A model generated the notes under the pieces. That model ran no database searches. It saw nothing but the letters and a program-made list of their open reading frames with translations, and was not told the origin of the DNA. Position numbers and translations under genes: made by a program. Shown here in pieces: positions 53,226-62,431 of a stretch of DNA of 64,000 nt (within the stretch, counting starts at the first letter, position 1; every line of letters starts with the position of its first letter). The stretch covers positions 186,001 through 250,000 of the forward strand of contig JACKFH010000003.1 in assembly GCA_020632575.1 (NCBI GenBank), given 5' to 3'. This DNA is from Candidatus Omnitrophota bacterium (lineage in GTDB: Bacteria > Hinthialibacterota > Hinthialibacteria > OLB16).

Positions 53226-55412
53226 TCAAGCCACCCGCTTTCTCACCCTCGCCGCAACCGACTTATAGGCCGGGGTCTTGGACCCCGGGTCGGTGTGGCG
53301 GGTGACTAGGATGTTGGCTTCGGGGTAATACATGGCGAGGGTGCCGGGGGCGATGTCGAAGATGGAGACGCGGGCCGCCATTTGACCGGCGTCGGTCTCG
53401 ACAATGACGCTCTCGTCTTCGGCGAGGTCGAGACGGTCGGCATCCCTTTGCGAGATCATCACCACGTCGCGGGTCCGATTGCCTCGATAGAGATCCTCCT
53501 CCTCATAGACCACGCAATTGAACTGGCCCTCGGAGCGGATGGTCATGAGGACAAATTCATCGTCCTTGATCGGCAAGTTCGGGAGCGGTGTCACCGCCAT
53601 TGCTGCTTTGCCGTCCGCGGTTTTGAACTCCGGCTTGTGGAAGGTGCGACCGTCGATCTGAAATTCTTCCTTGGTCTTTCCGATGGCGCCGATCGCGGCA
53701 TAGCCGGGAACCACCTTAGCGATCTCTTCACGAAGCGCCTCGTGGGAGCGGAGCTTTTTCCAATCGAACCCGCCATCGGGGAGAATGCGGTCGGCGATCT
53801 CCGAGATGATTTCCACTTCGGATTTCATCTCCCCCTCGATACCCGCCTTGCCCCCCTCGGAGAGGCGGACATAGTTGAACATGGATTCCTGCGTCGTGAA
53901 TTGCGCCTCCTCGTCGCGAACCAACGCGGGGAGGATGACCGTGGTTTGCCCACGACCATGGACATGACCCGGGTTCAATTTGGTCGAGATGTAAGCCGAA
54001 AACGGAATTCGCCTCAGCGCCTTTCCCGCCCAGGCCGAATCGGGATTGCTGAGATAAAGGTTGCCCCCGAGCATGAGGGCGGCGTCGATGCGACCCTCCG
54101 CGGCCTCCAACATCGAGGCGTAAGTGTCCTTCCCAGGATCCTTCGGTACGGTGATGCCATAGACCTCTTCCAGCTTCTTGGCGAAACCCTCCTTCAGCGC
54201 CGGAGTCACTCCCACGGAACCGACTCCCTGGACATTGGAGTGTCCGCGAATCGGGAGCATCCCCACCCCCGGTTTCCCGAGCCACCCGCGTGCGAGGGCG
54301 AGGTTGGCCAGCGCCTGAATGTTGTCGACACCATGGACATGGTGGGTTAGCCCCATTGCCCAACAGAAGACGCCGCGCTTAGCCTGGCAAATCAAATCGA
54401 CCGCACGGTCGATCTGTTCTTTTTCCACTCTACAAAAAGAGGTCAGTTCCTCCCAAGAGGAGGCCTCGATATCGGCGATTGTTTCCTCCCAACCGGAAGT
54501 AAAATTCTCGATGTATTCCCGGTCCTCCGCCTTTCTCTCGAGCACTCCTTTGAGGAGGGCTTTCAAGAGCGCGATGTCGGTTCCGGCTTTGGGCTGGAGG
54601 TAGAGGTCCGAAACATCCGAACCGAAGAGCATGCTTCGCCAATCGGAGGGAATGCGAAATTTGACCAAGCCGATCTCACGGAGAGGGTTGATGACCAGGA
54701 CTTTCCCGCCGCGCCTGCGAAGGTTCACCAATTGAGTAATCAAACGCGGGTGATTGCTCGCGGGATTGGCTCCGATCACCATGACGAAATCGGCTTTCGC
54801 GATATCCTCCAGAACGATCGAAGCGGTCCCCGATCCATAGATGCGGGCGAGACCGACTCCGGAGGCTTGGTGGCAGTAGTAGGAACAATTGTGGATGTTG
54901 GCGGTCCCATAGGCGCGCGCGACCAATTGGAAGAGATAGGCCGCTTCGTTACCGGAGCGTCCCGAGGCGTACCAAAAAACCTTGCTCGGCTCGGCTAGTT
55001 TAAATGCCTCGCCGGTTCGATCGAAAGCCTCCTTCCATGAGACGCGACGAAAATGAGTGTCGCCCGGCTCGGCAAGGAGGGGGAAGGCGAGCCGGCCAAA
55101 GTTTTCCATTTGGGCGGGTGTCTGGGATTCGAGATAGGCGATGGGGGTGGAACGGAAAAAATCCTCCGAGATGGCGGATTGCATGTCGGCGACCTGGGCC
55201 TGCACGGATTTCTTACAGACCTCGGGAAAGTGGCCGGATTCGTTGACCATCCCCCCCCTTTGGCCGCCCATTCCGAGCGCGCAAGTCTTACAGGTGTTGC
55301 GCAGACGCAGGCGCTGATAGAGCTTCCAAAAGCCCCCCGCCTCCACACCCTTGCGCAGGACATATCGGACCGCTGAAAGTCCACCCCCCGCGGTCACCCT
55401 CGGTTTGGCCAT
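53226..55412 (-). CDS. FdhF/YdeP-family molybdopterin oxidoreductase
   Basis: 728 residues. NTCKTCALGMGGQRGGM gives a C-x2-C plus a third cysteine 22 residues on (Fe-S site). Molybdopterin-guanine-dinucleotide-binding stretches: FWYASGRSGNEAAYLFQL, DFVMVIGANPASNHPRL and the C-terminal PEANILVTRHTDPGSKTPAYKS. This matches the YdeP/TIGR01701 branch, of unknown reaction (formate dehydrogenase-like). No accessory fdhD, electron-transfer subunit or molybdenum gene is close. No SD; the TAGATT at 55424-55419 may be the -10. Confidence 0.86.
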   Translation of the reverse strand: MAKPRVTAGGGLSAVRYVLRKGVEAGGFWKLYQRLRLRNTCKTCALGMGGQRGGMVNESGHFPEVCKKSVQAQVADMQSAISEDFFRSTPIAYLESQTPAQMENFGRLAFPLLAEPGDTHFRRVSWKEAFDRTGEAFKLAEPSKVFWYASGRSGNEAAYLFQLVARAYGTANIHNCSYYCHQASGVGLARIYGSGTASIVLEDIAKADFVMVIGANPASNHPRLITQLVNLRRRGGKVLVINPLREIGLVKFRIPSDWRSMLFGSDVSDLYLQPKAGTDIALLKALLKGVLERKAEDREYIENFTSGWEETIADIEASSWEELTSFCRVEKEQIDRAVDLICQAKRGVFCWAMGLTHHVHGVDNIQALANLALARGWLGKPGVGMLPIRGHSNVQGVGSVGVTPALKEGFAKKLEEVYGITVPKDPGKDTYASMLEAAEGRIDAALMLGGNLYLSNPDSAWAGKALRRIPFSAYISTKLNPGHVHGRGQTTVILPALVRDEEAQFTTQESMFNYVRLSEGGKAGIEGEMKSEVEIISEIADRILPDGGFDWKKLRSHEALREEIAKVVPGYAAIGAIGKTKEEFQIDGRTFHKPEFKTADGKAAMAVTPLPNLPIKDDEFVLMTIRSEGQFNCVVYEEEDLYRGNRTRDVVMISQRDADRLDLAEDESVIVETDAGQMAARVSIFDIAPGTLAMYYPEANILVTRHTDPGSKTPAYKSVAARVRKRVA

Positions 55413-55418
55413 GTCTGA

Positions 55419-55424
55419 AATCTA
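55419..55424 (-). promoter_or_regulatory. Candidate -10 of a leaderless transcript for the molybdopterin oxidoreductase
   Basis: Minus-strand TAGATT (four of six) ends six bases before the ATG at 55412. The -35 region is weak, so only the spacing supports it. Confidence 0.3.
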
Positions 55425-55518
55425 CGGGATTAGTCGGACTTGGGGAAGAGGGAATTCTTTCGAGCAAGAAAGGGTTCTTATCGTTTCAGGTTCTTCCAAG
55501 GACGCGGCGCGGACAAGA

Positions 55519-56811
55519 TCACTCATAGAGATTCCAGGATTCTGGTTCCACAGAACTGAAAACAACCGGCCGAAATAGTGTGACCAAACCGGCATTTTCG
55601 ACTGGGTGGTCAAAGTTAGGCGAACCGACCCCTATCCACCCGTCTTGAATCGCTACAGAGGCTCCAAAATGATCAAGTGGATTCTTTGGGAGCGCTTCGA
55701 GCGTCTGAAGATGTTCGCCGGTCTTAAGATCGAATAGGTGGGTTTGCCCCTCCTCCGAATTGCTCGAAAAACCACCTACTTGGACCTGACCGTTGCTATG
55801 ATACGGCTCCCCCACAAGTACGATATCTCCCTCGAGATCAACAGAGGTCCCAAAGAAACCGCCACCGGCGGGTGTTGGATCGCTGAATGTTCGCAATAGC
55901 GCTCCACTGCTCGCATCGAACAGGTGCGCCTGACCGGTGGTCCGTTCGATCGAATGGTCCTGCTTGGCGCCAATCAACACACGGTCGCCCTCGATCGCGA
56001 CAGAGCATCCGAACAGATCGTTGACACCGTATTCATCAAAGACCGTCGGCGTGGGATCGTCGAAGGTCCAAAGCGACTCGTAAGTGTTCGCGTCGAACAA
56101 ATGGGCTTGACCCACTCCTTTCCCATTCGTGTCATCCTCCGGAGCGCCAATCAATATCCTGTTCCCCTCGATTGCGACCGCGCCGCCAAAAATATCGCCC
56201 TCGGTCGGAGTGGGATCGTTGAAGGTGTGCAACAAGTCGCCGTTGGTCGCGCTGAAGAGATGAGCCTGTCCGACCAACGGTCCCATCGTGTTGTCTTTTC
56301 GGTCGCCGATTAAGGCTCGGTTTCCATTTAGAGCGACCGCGTAACCAAAGTTGTCGTTCCCGGTTGGCGTCGGGTCCTGGAAGAGGAAGAGGGCCTCGCC
56401 CGTGCTTGCGTCGAAGAGGACGGCGCGTCCGGATTTGGGTTCGAATACGGAACCTCCAGGGTTCCCGATCAACACCCGGTCGCCGTCAATCGCAACCGAA
56501 GTTCCGAAATAGACGAGCAGGTCGTGAGAAGGGTCCTCGAATGTCTGAATCAGGAGGCTTGTCTCGATATCGAAGAGGTAGGCGCGGCCACGCAGGGGGC
56601 CAGTTATGTCATCGCGGGGCGCTCCGATCAGGACTCGACCCCCATCGACGTCAATCGACGAACCCAAGCGAGCATCGCCCGAATTTATCGAGGGGAGTCG
56701 AAGCATGGAATCAATGGCGAAAGGGTAGGAGCCGACGGGTTGGTGGTAACAGCCAATGCTCGCCACAACCGCCACAATCCCATGAATCGATGTAAATCCT
56801 TGGTATCTCAT
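55519..56811 (-). CDS. Secreted FG-GAP beta-propeller protein
   Basis: 430 residues. ATG 56811 is chosen; TTG 56841 and ATG 56820 are also in frame. N-terminal MRYQGFTSIHGIVAVVASIGC may be a signal peptide ending in a weak lipobox. Seven or so repeats of about 52 residues follow, each FG(A/T)SVA(I/L)(D/E)G(D/N)R(V/I)LIGAP..D......GQAHLFD..TG.LL.TF.DPTP. This is the FG-GAP seven-bladed propeller layout, though the strict calcium loops are degenerate. It probably binds a surface ligand. No catalytic site. Confidence 0.82.
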   Translation of the reverse strand: MRYQGFTSIHGIVAVVASIGCYHQPVGSYPFAIDSMLRLPSINSGDARLGSSIDVDGGRVLIGAPRDDITGPLRGRAYLFDIETSLLIQTFEDPSHDLLVYFGTSVAIDGDRVLIGNPGGSVFEPKSGRAVLFDASTGEALFLFQDPTPTGNDNFGYAVALNGNRALIGDRKDNTMGPLVGQAHLFSATNGDLLHTFNDPTPTEGDIFGGAVAIEGNRILIGAPEDDTNGKGVGQAHLFDANTYESLWTFDDPTPTVFDEYGVNDLFGCSVAIEGDRVLIGAKQDHSIERTTGQAHLFDASSGALLRTFSDPTPAGGGFFGTSVDLEGDIVLVGEPYHSNGQVQVGGFSSNSEEGQTHLFDLKTGEHLQTLEALPKNPLDHFGASVAIQDGWIGVGSPNFDHPVENAGLVTLFRPVVFSSVEPESWNLYE

Positions 56812-56876
56812 CCGTTCCATCCGGTCGCGGTTTCCGCGCAAGACCTGATTCGATGACAGTACTACAATTTGTTTCT

Positions 56877-56905
56877 ACCATAACATACCTTTGTTAAATA
56901 CGCAA
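56877..56905 (-). promoter_or_regulatory. Candidate promoter of the FG-GAP protein gene
   Basis: Minus strand: TTGCGT (56905-56900), 17-base spacer, TATGGT (56882-56877). +1 near 56870 leaves a leader of about 60 bases before 56811, so this one would not be leaderless. Confidence 0.4.
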
Positions 56906-56989
56906 CTCTCGACAATAATAAGTTGCTTTTTGAGCCGGTCTTGTCGGCGATGACGCATCCCCTATTCTGGATGGTTGCGATAGACATTC

Positions 56990-57076
56990 GATGTGACCGC
57001 GGCGTTCAAAGAAAAACTGAAAAAGGGAACGAACACCATCGCTGTGCACACTCACCGGGACAAAGGCGGACAATAG
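56990..57076 (+). pseudogene. Remnant of a glycoside-hydrolase-type C-terminus
   Basis: The frame read from 56993 to the TAG at 57074-57076 gives a tail ending AAFKEKLKKGTNTIAVHTHRDKGGQ-stop. The LKKGTNTIAVH-x-H-x-x-x-GGQ motif is a conserved jelly-roll strand (usually followed by YIDVGL) in secreted enzymes of this kind of genome. The frame is closed by a stop at 56981-56983 just upstream and the gene body is absent, so this looks like the leftover of a deleted or disrupted gene. Short, so uncertain. Confidence 0.4.
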
Positions 57077-57119
57077 TCCGATATGGGATTGGTCTTGGGG
57101 CGGTGAGTGACCTAGAAGT

Positions 57120-58421
57120 TTACTCCAACTTCTCCGCCCCCTTGAGCGCCGCCGCCATCACGGTCGGGCCGAGTTGCGGGCCGTAGAAACTGACCGAAGC
57201 CTCGTAACCGCCGCCTCCGTTGTATTGCTCGGGGGAGAGGATGTAGCTGATCCACTCGTTGGCGAGGCCGCCGATGATCGGGTGTTTGACGCCGGTCTTT
57301 TCGGCGACCTGGTCGCGGAGTTTCTTGCCGATCTCCGCGGTCATCTCGCCTGGGATGCCGATGATCAGAAGATCGTTTAACCGAAGGAAGCCACAAGCGG
57401 ACTCCTCGGGAACCATCTGGTCGATTAACAGATCCATCAGGTCCTCGCGCAAACCGTATTCGGCTCCGCCGGTCGCCATGAAATCGGGGTGCCAGGTGCG
57501 TGTGGGCAGTTCAAGTTTTTCGTAGGAGTACTCGAATTTTTCGACCGGCTGTGTCTCAATCTCTTTCCAAAGGCGATAAACCTCGATCCCCAATTCGCGA
57601 CCGTATCGCTCCGCTCGCTCCCAACTCGAATTCCCGGATCTCCGCCTCGCTATAGGGCTTTGATCCCCTTCAGCCCCATTCGAAAAGAGGCATTCGACCT
57701 CATCCCCAATCAGCGCCTCGACCGTTCGTTGAAGATGTCCCGGCCAACCTCCTGAGAACATCATATCGTTGGCCGACATGAAAGTCGGGTGCGCCGCGAA
57801 ATTCGTGAACACCGCAAAGGGATTCCCCTCTTCGTCATCGATCCGTGTGACCGTTAATACCTGGTCGGTGACCTCCTCGCCATCGCGACGATTCCTGACC
57901 CAATCCTTCAGAAACGCCGATTCGGTTCCAATGGTTATCGGGGCCAAATCACGTTCGGCGTCCTGAATCAAAGTCGAGAAACGAATGGAAAGGACGGTGT
58001 AGAGGGACAGGTTAAAGATCCCGAGTTGGGGAATGCCCATCTCATTCTTCGGGTTGATTTCGCTCATATCGAAACTCGTGTGAGAGTGACTCGGGAGAAG
58101 CATGATGTTTTCCACGGTCCAGGAGGGATCGCCGATCTTCTTGACAATCTCCTCTTTGAACGGCGGAGGAAACCCGAGAGCGTCGGCGGTCACCAAGGCG
58201 AATTTCTTGTCCCCTTGAACAAACACCAACGCCTTGGCCCTGAGATCGTCATGAATCCCGGTCGCGGGTTGGCTCATTCGCTCGCCATACCCGCCCAACG
58301 AGGTCTTCAACGCGAGCGGCGGCGTGATGACTGTCTCGGCCTTGCCGGCAAGAAAGGGTTCCGCATGGACCGCGCCGAACGGAATCCCCAGAAGTAGAAG
58401 GAGTCCCACAAACCTGAACAT
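57120..58421 (-). CDS. Secreted neutral/alkaline ceramidase-like hydrolase
   Basis: 433 residues; ATG 58421 follows GGGAGG by seven bases, with ATG 58424 also possible. Signal peptide MFRFVGLLLLLGIPFGAVHA. FLAGKAETVITPPL, MLLPSHSHTSFD and FTNFAAHPTFMSANDMMFSGGWPG are the zinc-site blocks of the neutral-ceramidase family, and LFSNGAEGDQSPI continues it. The protein is shorter than full ceramidases, lacking the C-terminal immunoglobulin-like domain. Environmental members may act on amides other than ceramide. Confidence 0.85.
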   Translation of the reverse strand: MFRFVGLLLLLGIPFGAVHAEPFLAGKAETVITPPLALKTSLGGYGERMSQPATGIHDDLRAKALVFVQGDKKFALVTADALGFPPPFKEEIVKKIGDPSWTVENIMLLPSHSHTSFDMSEINPKNEMGIPQLGIFNLSLYTVLSIRFSTLIQDAERDLAPITIGTESAFLKDWVRNRRDGEEVTDQVLTVTRIDDEEGNPFAVFTNFAAHPTFMSANDMMFSGGWPGHLQRTVEALIGDEVECLFSNGAEGDQSPIARRRSGNSSWERAERYGRELGIEVYRLWKEIETQPVEKFEYSYEKLELPTRTWHPDFMATGGAEYGLREDLMDLLIDQMVPEESACGFLRLNDLLIIGIPGEMTAEIGKKLRDQVAEKTGVKHPIIGGLANEWISYILSPEQYNGGGGYEASVSFYGPQLGPTVMAAALKGAEKLE

Positions 58422-58623
58422 CATCCAACCTCCCATCGATGGTTAAACCGCAACGACATTCGCGAGGGGAATGAGTATCGAACAAAGAAACCGAATTGTC
58501 CACGAGCCGAAAGGACCCGGCCGGTCGAAAGGACTCAGCGTCCTTTCATCACGCGGCGATTGGTCTAAGATAATTGTCTAATCATTTGATGAAATGCTTT
58601 TCTTTTAAAGGATGGATTCCGCC

Positions 58624-60081
58624 ATGCCACCGATCCAACGATTTTGTGTTCAAGCGATATCACTGTGTCTCGCTTTCGTATGCTTGGGAATGACTTCTCC
58701 GGCGCTCGCGGCGCCCGACGTTCTCTCTTTCGACCGCGACCCCGGCTGGGAACGTTATGGAAAGAACGCGGACGATCTGCCCTCGCGAACCATGCACCAG
58801 GATTTCGGTTGGCGTCCGAGCAACCACGCCGGCGGCGAGTCGCCAGGGGAAATAGGCGGCGTGATCAGTCGGTCGCTCACTCGTGCCTGTTACTGGGTCG
58901 AAATCCCGACTCAAACCTTAGAGACCAAATTGACCTTGTCGGGGCGAGTCGCCAATGTGCACACCGACAACAATTGCGCGATGCAGTTCGGTTTTTTCAA
59001 CAAGGATTCCGAGGGTTGGCGCACTCCGAATTCGCTTGTCTTCCGCCTATCCGGCGAAAACAAGGAGCGTCGCGGCCAATACTCCTGGGCGCTCGCGGAT
59101 TACTGCACTCAGAAGTGGCGAGCGGGAGGATTGGGCGCTTTCGATGGACGGTACCAAACCACGGACACGCCCCCGATCAAAAGCGATGGCAAGCCCCACG
59201 ATTTCATTGTGGCCTACGATCCCAAGGGCGCTTCCGGCGTGGGGGAGATCTCGATCGCCATCGACGGCAAAGAATGGAAGACCGAATTGCTTGAAGGGCA
59301 CAAAGAGGAGGGGGCTGTGTTTAATCGGTTCGGGCTGATGAACATTCAGGTGTCCGGCAACTCGATGGAGGTTTATCTGGACGATATCCGGATGAATGGG
59401 AAGTTGCTCGACTTCTCCGACGATCCCCATTGGGAAGGGATCAATAACCAGGGCGACATCGAGGAGGGGGTGGCGCGCCCTTGGAATGTGATGGATTGGG
59501 AGGAAACAAACCGAGCCGGCGGCGACCCGGGGGAGATGAGCGTCATGATGTGGCGCGATGAAGCCCCCGCGTATTTTGCCACTCCGATCTCGGGGCTCAC
59601 TCTGGACGACCCCATTCACGCGGAGGGGCGTTTGGCCTTCAGTGGGGCCGGTTCGGACAGCGGCGTTTATATCGGTTTCTTCGACTCGGAAACCAAACGG
59701 GGTAAAGAGACTCCGGATCATGTCGTTCGGCAATCGAACATCCTCGCGGTAATGCTCGAGGGTCCCAGCCGGGTCGGACATTATTTCCGCGCGGCGTATG
59801 GGGCATCCTCCGGCGCGAATGGCCACAACGATAGCGGTCCCATCATCCAACCGGATGGCGAACCGCGCCACTGGTCCCTGGATTACGACCCGAAGGCCAA
59901 TGACGGTGTCGGTTCAATCACGGTCCGGCTCGATGAGGAAGAAGTCGTTCTGGATCTGAACCCCGAGGCGAGAAAACAGGGGGCGACCTTCGACCGATTC
60001 GGGTTCTTTAACATGCAGTCGGGAGGGCACTATGTCAAAGTCTCGATCGACGATGTCAGGTTCAGCGGAATGAAGGATTGA
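58624..60081 (+). CDS. Secreted protein with two tandem copies of one domain, unknown function
   Basis: About 485 residues (ATG 58612 is an alternative). Signal peptide CVQAISLCLAFVCLGMTSPALA, then two similar halves of about 230 residues. Each has a WERYGKNAD / HWEGINNQG start, NHAGGESPGEIGG / NRAGGDPGEMSVM, GFFNKDSEGWRTPN / GFFDSETKRGKETPD, VAYDPKGASGVGEISIAIDG / LDYDPKANDGVGSITVRLDE and DRFGLMNIQVSG / DRFGFFNMQSGG blocks. The beta-rich blocks resemble a LamG/concanavalin-like jelly roll, so carbohydrate binding is possible. No catalytic residues are evident. Confidence 0.75.
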   Translation: MPPIQRFCVQAISLCLAFVCLGMTSPALAAPDVLSFDRDPGWERYGKNADDLPSRTMHQDFGWRPSNHAGGESPGEIGGVISRSLTRACYWVEIPTQTLETKLTLSGRVANVHTDNNCAMQFGFFNKDSEGWRTPNSLVFRLSGENKERRGQYSWALADYCTQKWRAGGLGAFDGRYQTTDTPPIKSDGKPHDFIVAYDPKGASGVGEISIAIDGKEWKTELLEGHKEEGAVFNRFGLMNIQVSGNSMEVYLDDIRMNGKLLDFSDDPHWEGINNQGDIEEGVARPWNVMDWEETNRAGGDPGEMSVMMWRDEAPAYFATPISGLTLDDPIHAEGRLAFSGAGSDSGVYIGFFDSETKRGKETPDHVVRQSNILAVMLEGPSRVGHYFRAAYGASSGANGHNDSGPIIQPDGEPRHWSLDYDPKANDGVGSITVRLDEEEVVLDLNPEARKQGATFDRFGFFNMQSGGHYVKVSIDDVRFSGMKD

Positions 60082-60162
60082 ATCGAGACTGACCGGAATA
60101 AATCGAGAAACCTTTCAAGCCCGCGACGGCGGGTATCCACAGCCCCATGTCACCCCGCATGG

Positions 60163-60182
60163 ATTCCTGCCTTCGCAGGAAT
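60163..60182. repeat. Short perfect hairpin repeat
   Basis: ATTCCTGC-CTTC-GCAGGAAT, followed by GAC. The same word is a common dispersed hairpin in many environmental genomes (known generally, copy number here not checkable). It lies between convergent gene ends and has no T-run. Confidence 0.5.
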
Positions 60183-60238
60183 GACCTCAATCGGATTCTC
60201 CGTCATTTCATAATGGTCCCTCAGAAGCAAAGACGATC

Positions 60239-62431
60239 TTATTCCCAGTCGATTTCGAGCGTCCCGCCCTCCCAGCCGATCTCGGTGACGATTAGGTGTG
60301 AGCGAGTGTCGGGATCGTAGACTGTGGGAACCGTCTTGGTATCCGATCCCTTTCTCAGCCGAACCTCTTTGAGAGTCTCTCCTCCCGAGGCGACACGGAG
60401 GGTTACGGGGGTCCCGTCAGGCGAACGAAATTCGCAAGAGAGATCCACGCCATCGGTTTCCATGCTCCGGGGATCGGGGCCCGCGAACAGGATCTCGGGG
60501 CGGTCCAGATCCTTTGGGTTGTCCACCTCTTTCAAGAAGACGAAGGAATTCCGAGGAACATTGGGGTTTTCCTGAACCTTCAAATCGGGATCCAAGAGAT
60601 CGATGTAGGTCCCCGTTAGGAGCAGCGTCGCCCGAGTCGTTCGGGCCACAACAAACGGTCCCCGTCGAACCATCATCGGTCTCCCCTGGAGAAGATCGAT
60701 GTTCCGTTTTTGGAAGGTTTTCGAAATCAGATCAAGATAGGCCATCGCCCAATCCGGCTTTTCGGCGAACTCCGAGGCGGGCGCCTCGACCCATAGGACT
60801 CGCCCTTTTCCGCAGTCCCCCTCGAGGAGAGGGAAGACAGAATCGTCTCGGGCTTTCAAATCAAGACCCGCGTCCTCGAGGATCGATCGAAGGTGCGCCG
60901 CGGGGGAATCGAAACCCTCCTCCCTCCACCAGGATGGAATCTCATCGTAAGCGTTCTCCTCACCCGCATAGAACAGAATCCCGCCACGTTTGACCCATTC
61001 AGCCAGATGTCGGTTCCGTGAGACAGAAAGGGGTTTCATCATATCGTAGGAGACCACCAACATATCGAACCGGTCGAGGTAGTTGGGATCCTCCGACCTC
61101 TCGAGCGGGACGATTTGAATGGGCACGCCCCGTTTTAGCCATGGAACGGTTAAGCCGTGCAGGGACTCCATTCGGGAGCCGTCGGGCCCGCCCCTTTGCC
61201 ACCCCAATGTGTCATTGACCACATAACCCAAGACCGGATTCTTGGCGCGATCGAAATCCGAGGCTGGCGTCCTTGAGATTTCCCGAAGTGCGGAGAAGAC
61301 CGAAACAAGGGTCCGACGGTAAGGTTCCGGTCCCGGGCTTCCGCCCCCCATGGTGTGACCGGGGAGAAAGACTCGGTCCGGCCAGGGCATCACCTCAAAA
61401 TGATCCGCCCATGGGAAGAGAAGCATGGTCACCAGACTCTTTTCGTACCAATCCTTGTAGTCCTCCCATTGGTATTGGGGATCGTCCTCGACCGGATCGG
61501 CCAGCATGAAACAGGGGACGCCGGTTCCGTAGGACAGGTTCGCGAAATATGAGTACAAGAGGTAAGCCGACTCGAAGAAGTCATCCTCTCGGGTCATCTT
61601 CTTTCCTTCGGATCGCGACATCGACCAGGCGATCGGCCCGGTCCAAACCTGACCGACAAAGCCATCCAATCCCTTCTCGATCAGGTCGAGCGATCGCCCC
61701 GAGGGATAGACCATGTGACCCGCGGCGTGGGAAAGGAGGCTATGGATGGGCAGGATGAAGGAGACCTCCCGAGCCAGGTTCTTCTCGGCCCGAGTGGTCT
61801 CATCGAGGATGGCCTCGACCAATTCATAGTAGAGATCGCTTTTCAGTTTCGAGGCTTTCCAAAATGCCTCAGGCGAGGAGTGGGGCGGGCGCCACTCCTG
61901 CCCATACCGCTCCTTCCAAATCCGTTTGAATGCCTCGCTGTAACCCGACTCGGTGTGAGCGAGAGGCTCTTCAGGGAGAATCGCTTGGGCGCCTTGTTCG
62001 ATCGAGTCGACGGCCATCTCCCGGATGTAGCGGGTCCAGCCCTCGGTGGGGACCATGTAGGGGCGGACCCCGGCGCATTCGATGACCGACCCGTTGCGGC
62101 GTGTCTCGGCTTCATCGAGGTGGTTTTCGCCGTCGTATTCCCCTTCGGTGTATTTACGGCCCGCGTCGGAGCCGATGAAAAACATGCGAGCGGGGGGATA
62201 ATCCTGTTCTTGCCAAGTCTTCAAAGCCTCGCCGATATCTGGGGCGCCATGACGATGCACGACCACAAAATCCGAGGGGAGGGCGATGCGGGGGTCGAAG
62301 GGAACGTTTGTCTGAAAGAAGGTTTTGCCGAGCGGGATCGGTTCCGCTGCCGATGAAAGGGCGGAGATCGATAGAAGGAACAGAAGAAGCGCGATGCATT
62401 GTCTCCCTCCATTCCAATCGCGAAAAGCCAT
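60239..62431 (-). CDS. Secreted glycoside-hydrolase-like protein
   Basis: 730 residues; ATG 62431 overlaps the response-regulator stop in TGATG. Signal peptide MAFRDWNGGRQCIALLLFLLSISALSSA. The N-terminal 400 residues read like a TIM barrel (DFVVVHRHGAPDIGEALK, AILPEEPLAHTESGYSEAFKRIW, YLLYSYFANLSYGTGVPCFML); the acidic EEP could be an active-site part. A Rossmann-like segment (FDMLVVSYDMMKPLSVSRNRHLAEWVKRGGILFYAG) recalls the trimerisation domain of GH42 enzymes, followed by beta-rich tail. No family could be fixed. Confidence 0.7.
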   Translation of the reverse strand: MAFRDWNGGRQCIALLLFLLSISALSSAAEPIPLGKTFFQTNVPFDPRIALPSDFVVVHRHGAPDIGEALKTWQEQDYPPARMFFIGSDAGRKYTEGEYDGENHLDEAETRRNGSVIECAGVRPYMVPTEGWTRYIREMAVDSIEQGAQAILPEEPLAHTESGYSEAFKRIWKERYGQEWRPPHSSPEAFWKASKLKSDLYYELVEAILDETTRAEKNLAREVSFILPIHSLLSHAAGHMVYPSGRSLDLIEKGLDGFVGQVWTGPIAWSMSRSEGKKMTREDDFFESAYLLYSYFANLSYGTGVPCFMLADPVEDDPQYQWEDYKDWYEKSLVTMLLFPWADHFEVMPWPDRVFLPGHTMGGGSPGPEPYRRTLVSVFSALREISRTPASDFDRAKNPVLGYVVNDTLGWQRGGPDGSRMESLHGLTVPWLKRGVPIQIVPLERSEDPNYLDRFDMLVVSYDMMKPLSVSRNRHLAEWVKRGGILFYAGEENAYDEIPSWWREEGFDSPAAHLRSILEDAGLDLKARDDSVFPLLEGDCGKGRVLWVEAPASEFAEKPDWAMAYLDLISKTFQKRNIDLLQGRPMMVRRGPFVVARTTRATLLLTGTYIDLLDPDLKVQENPNVPRNSFVFLKEVDNPKDLDRPEILFAGPDPRSMETDGVDLSCEFRSPDGTPVTLRVASGGETLKEVRLRKGSDTKTVPTVYDPDTRSHLIVTEIGWEGGTLEIDWE

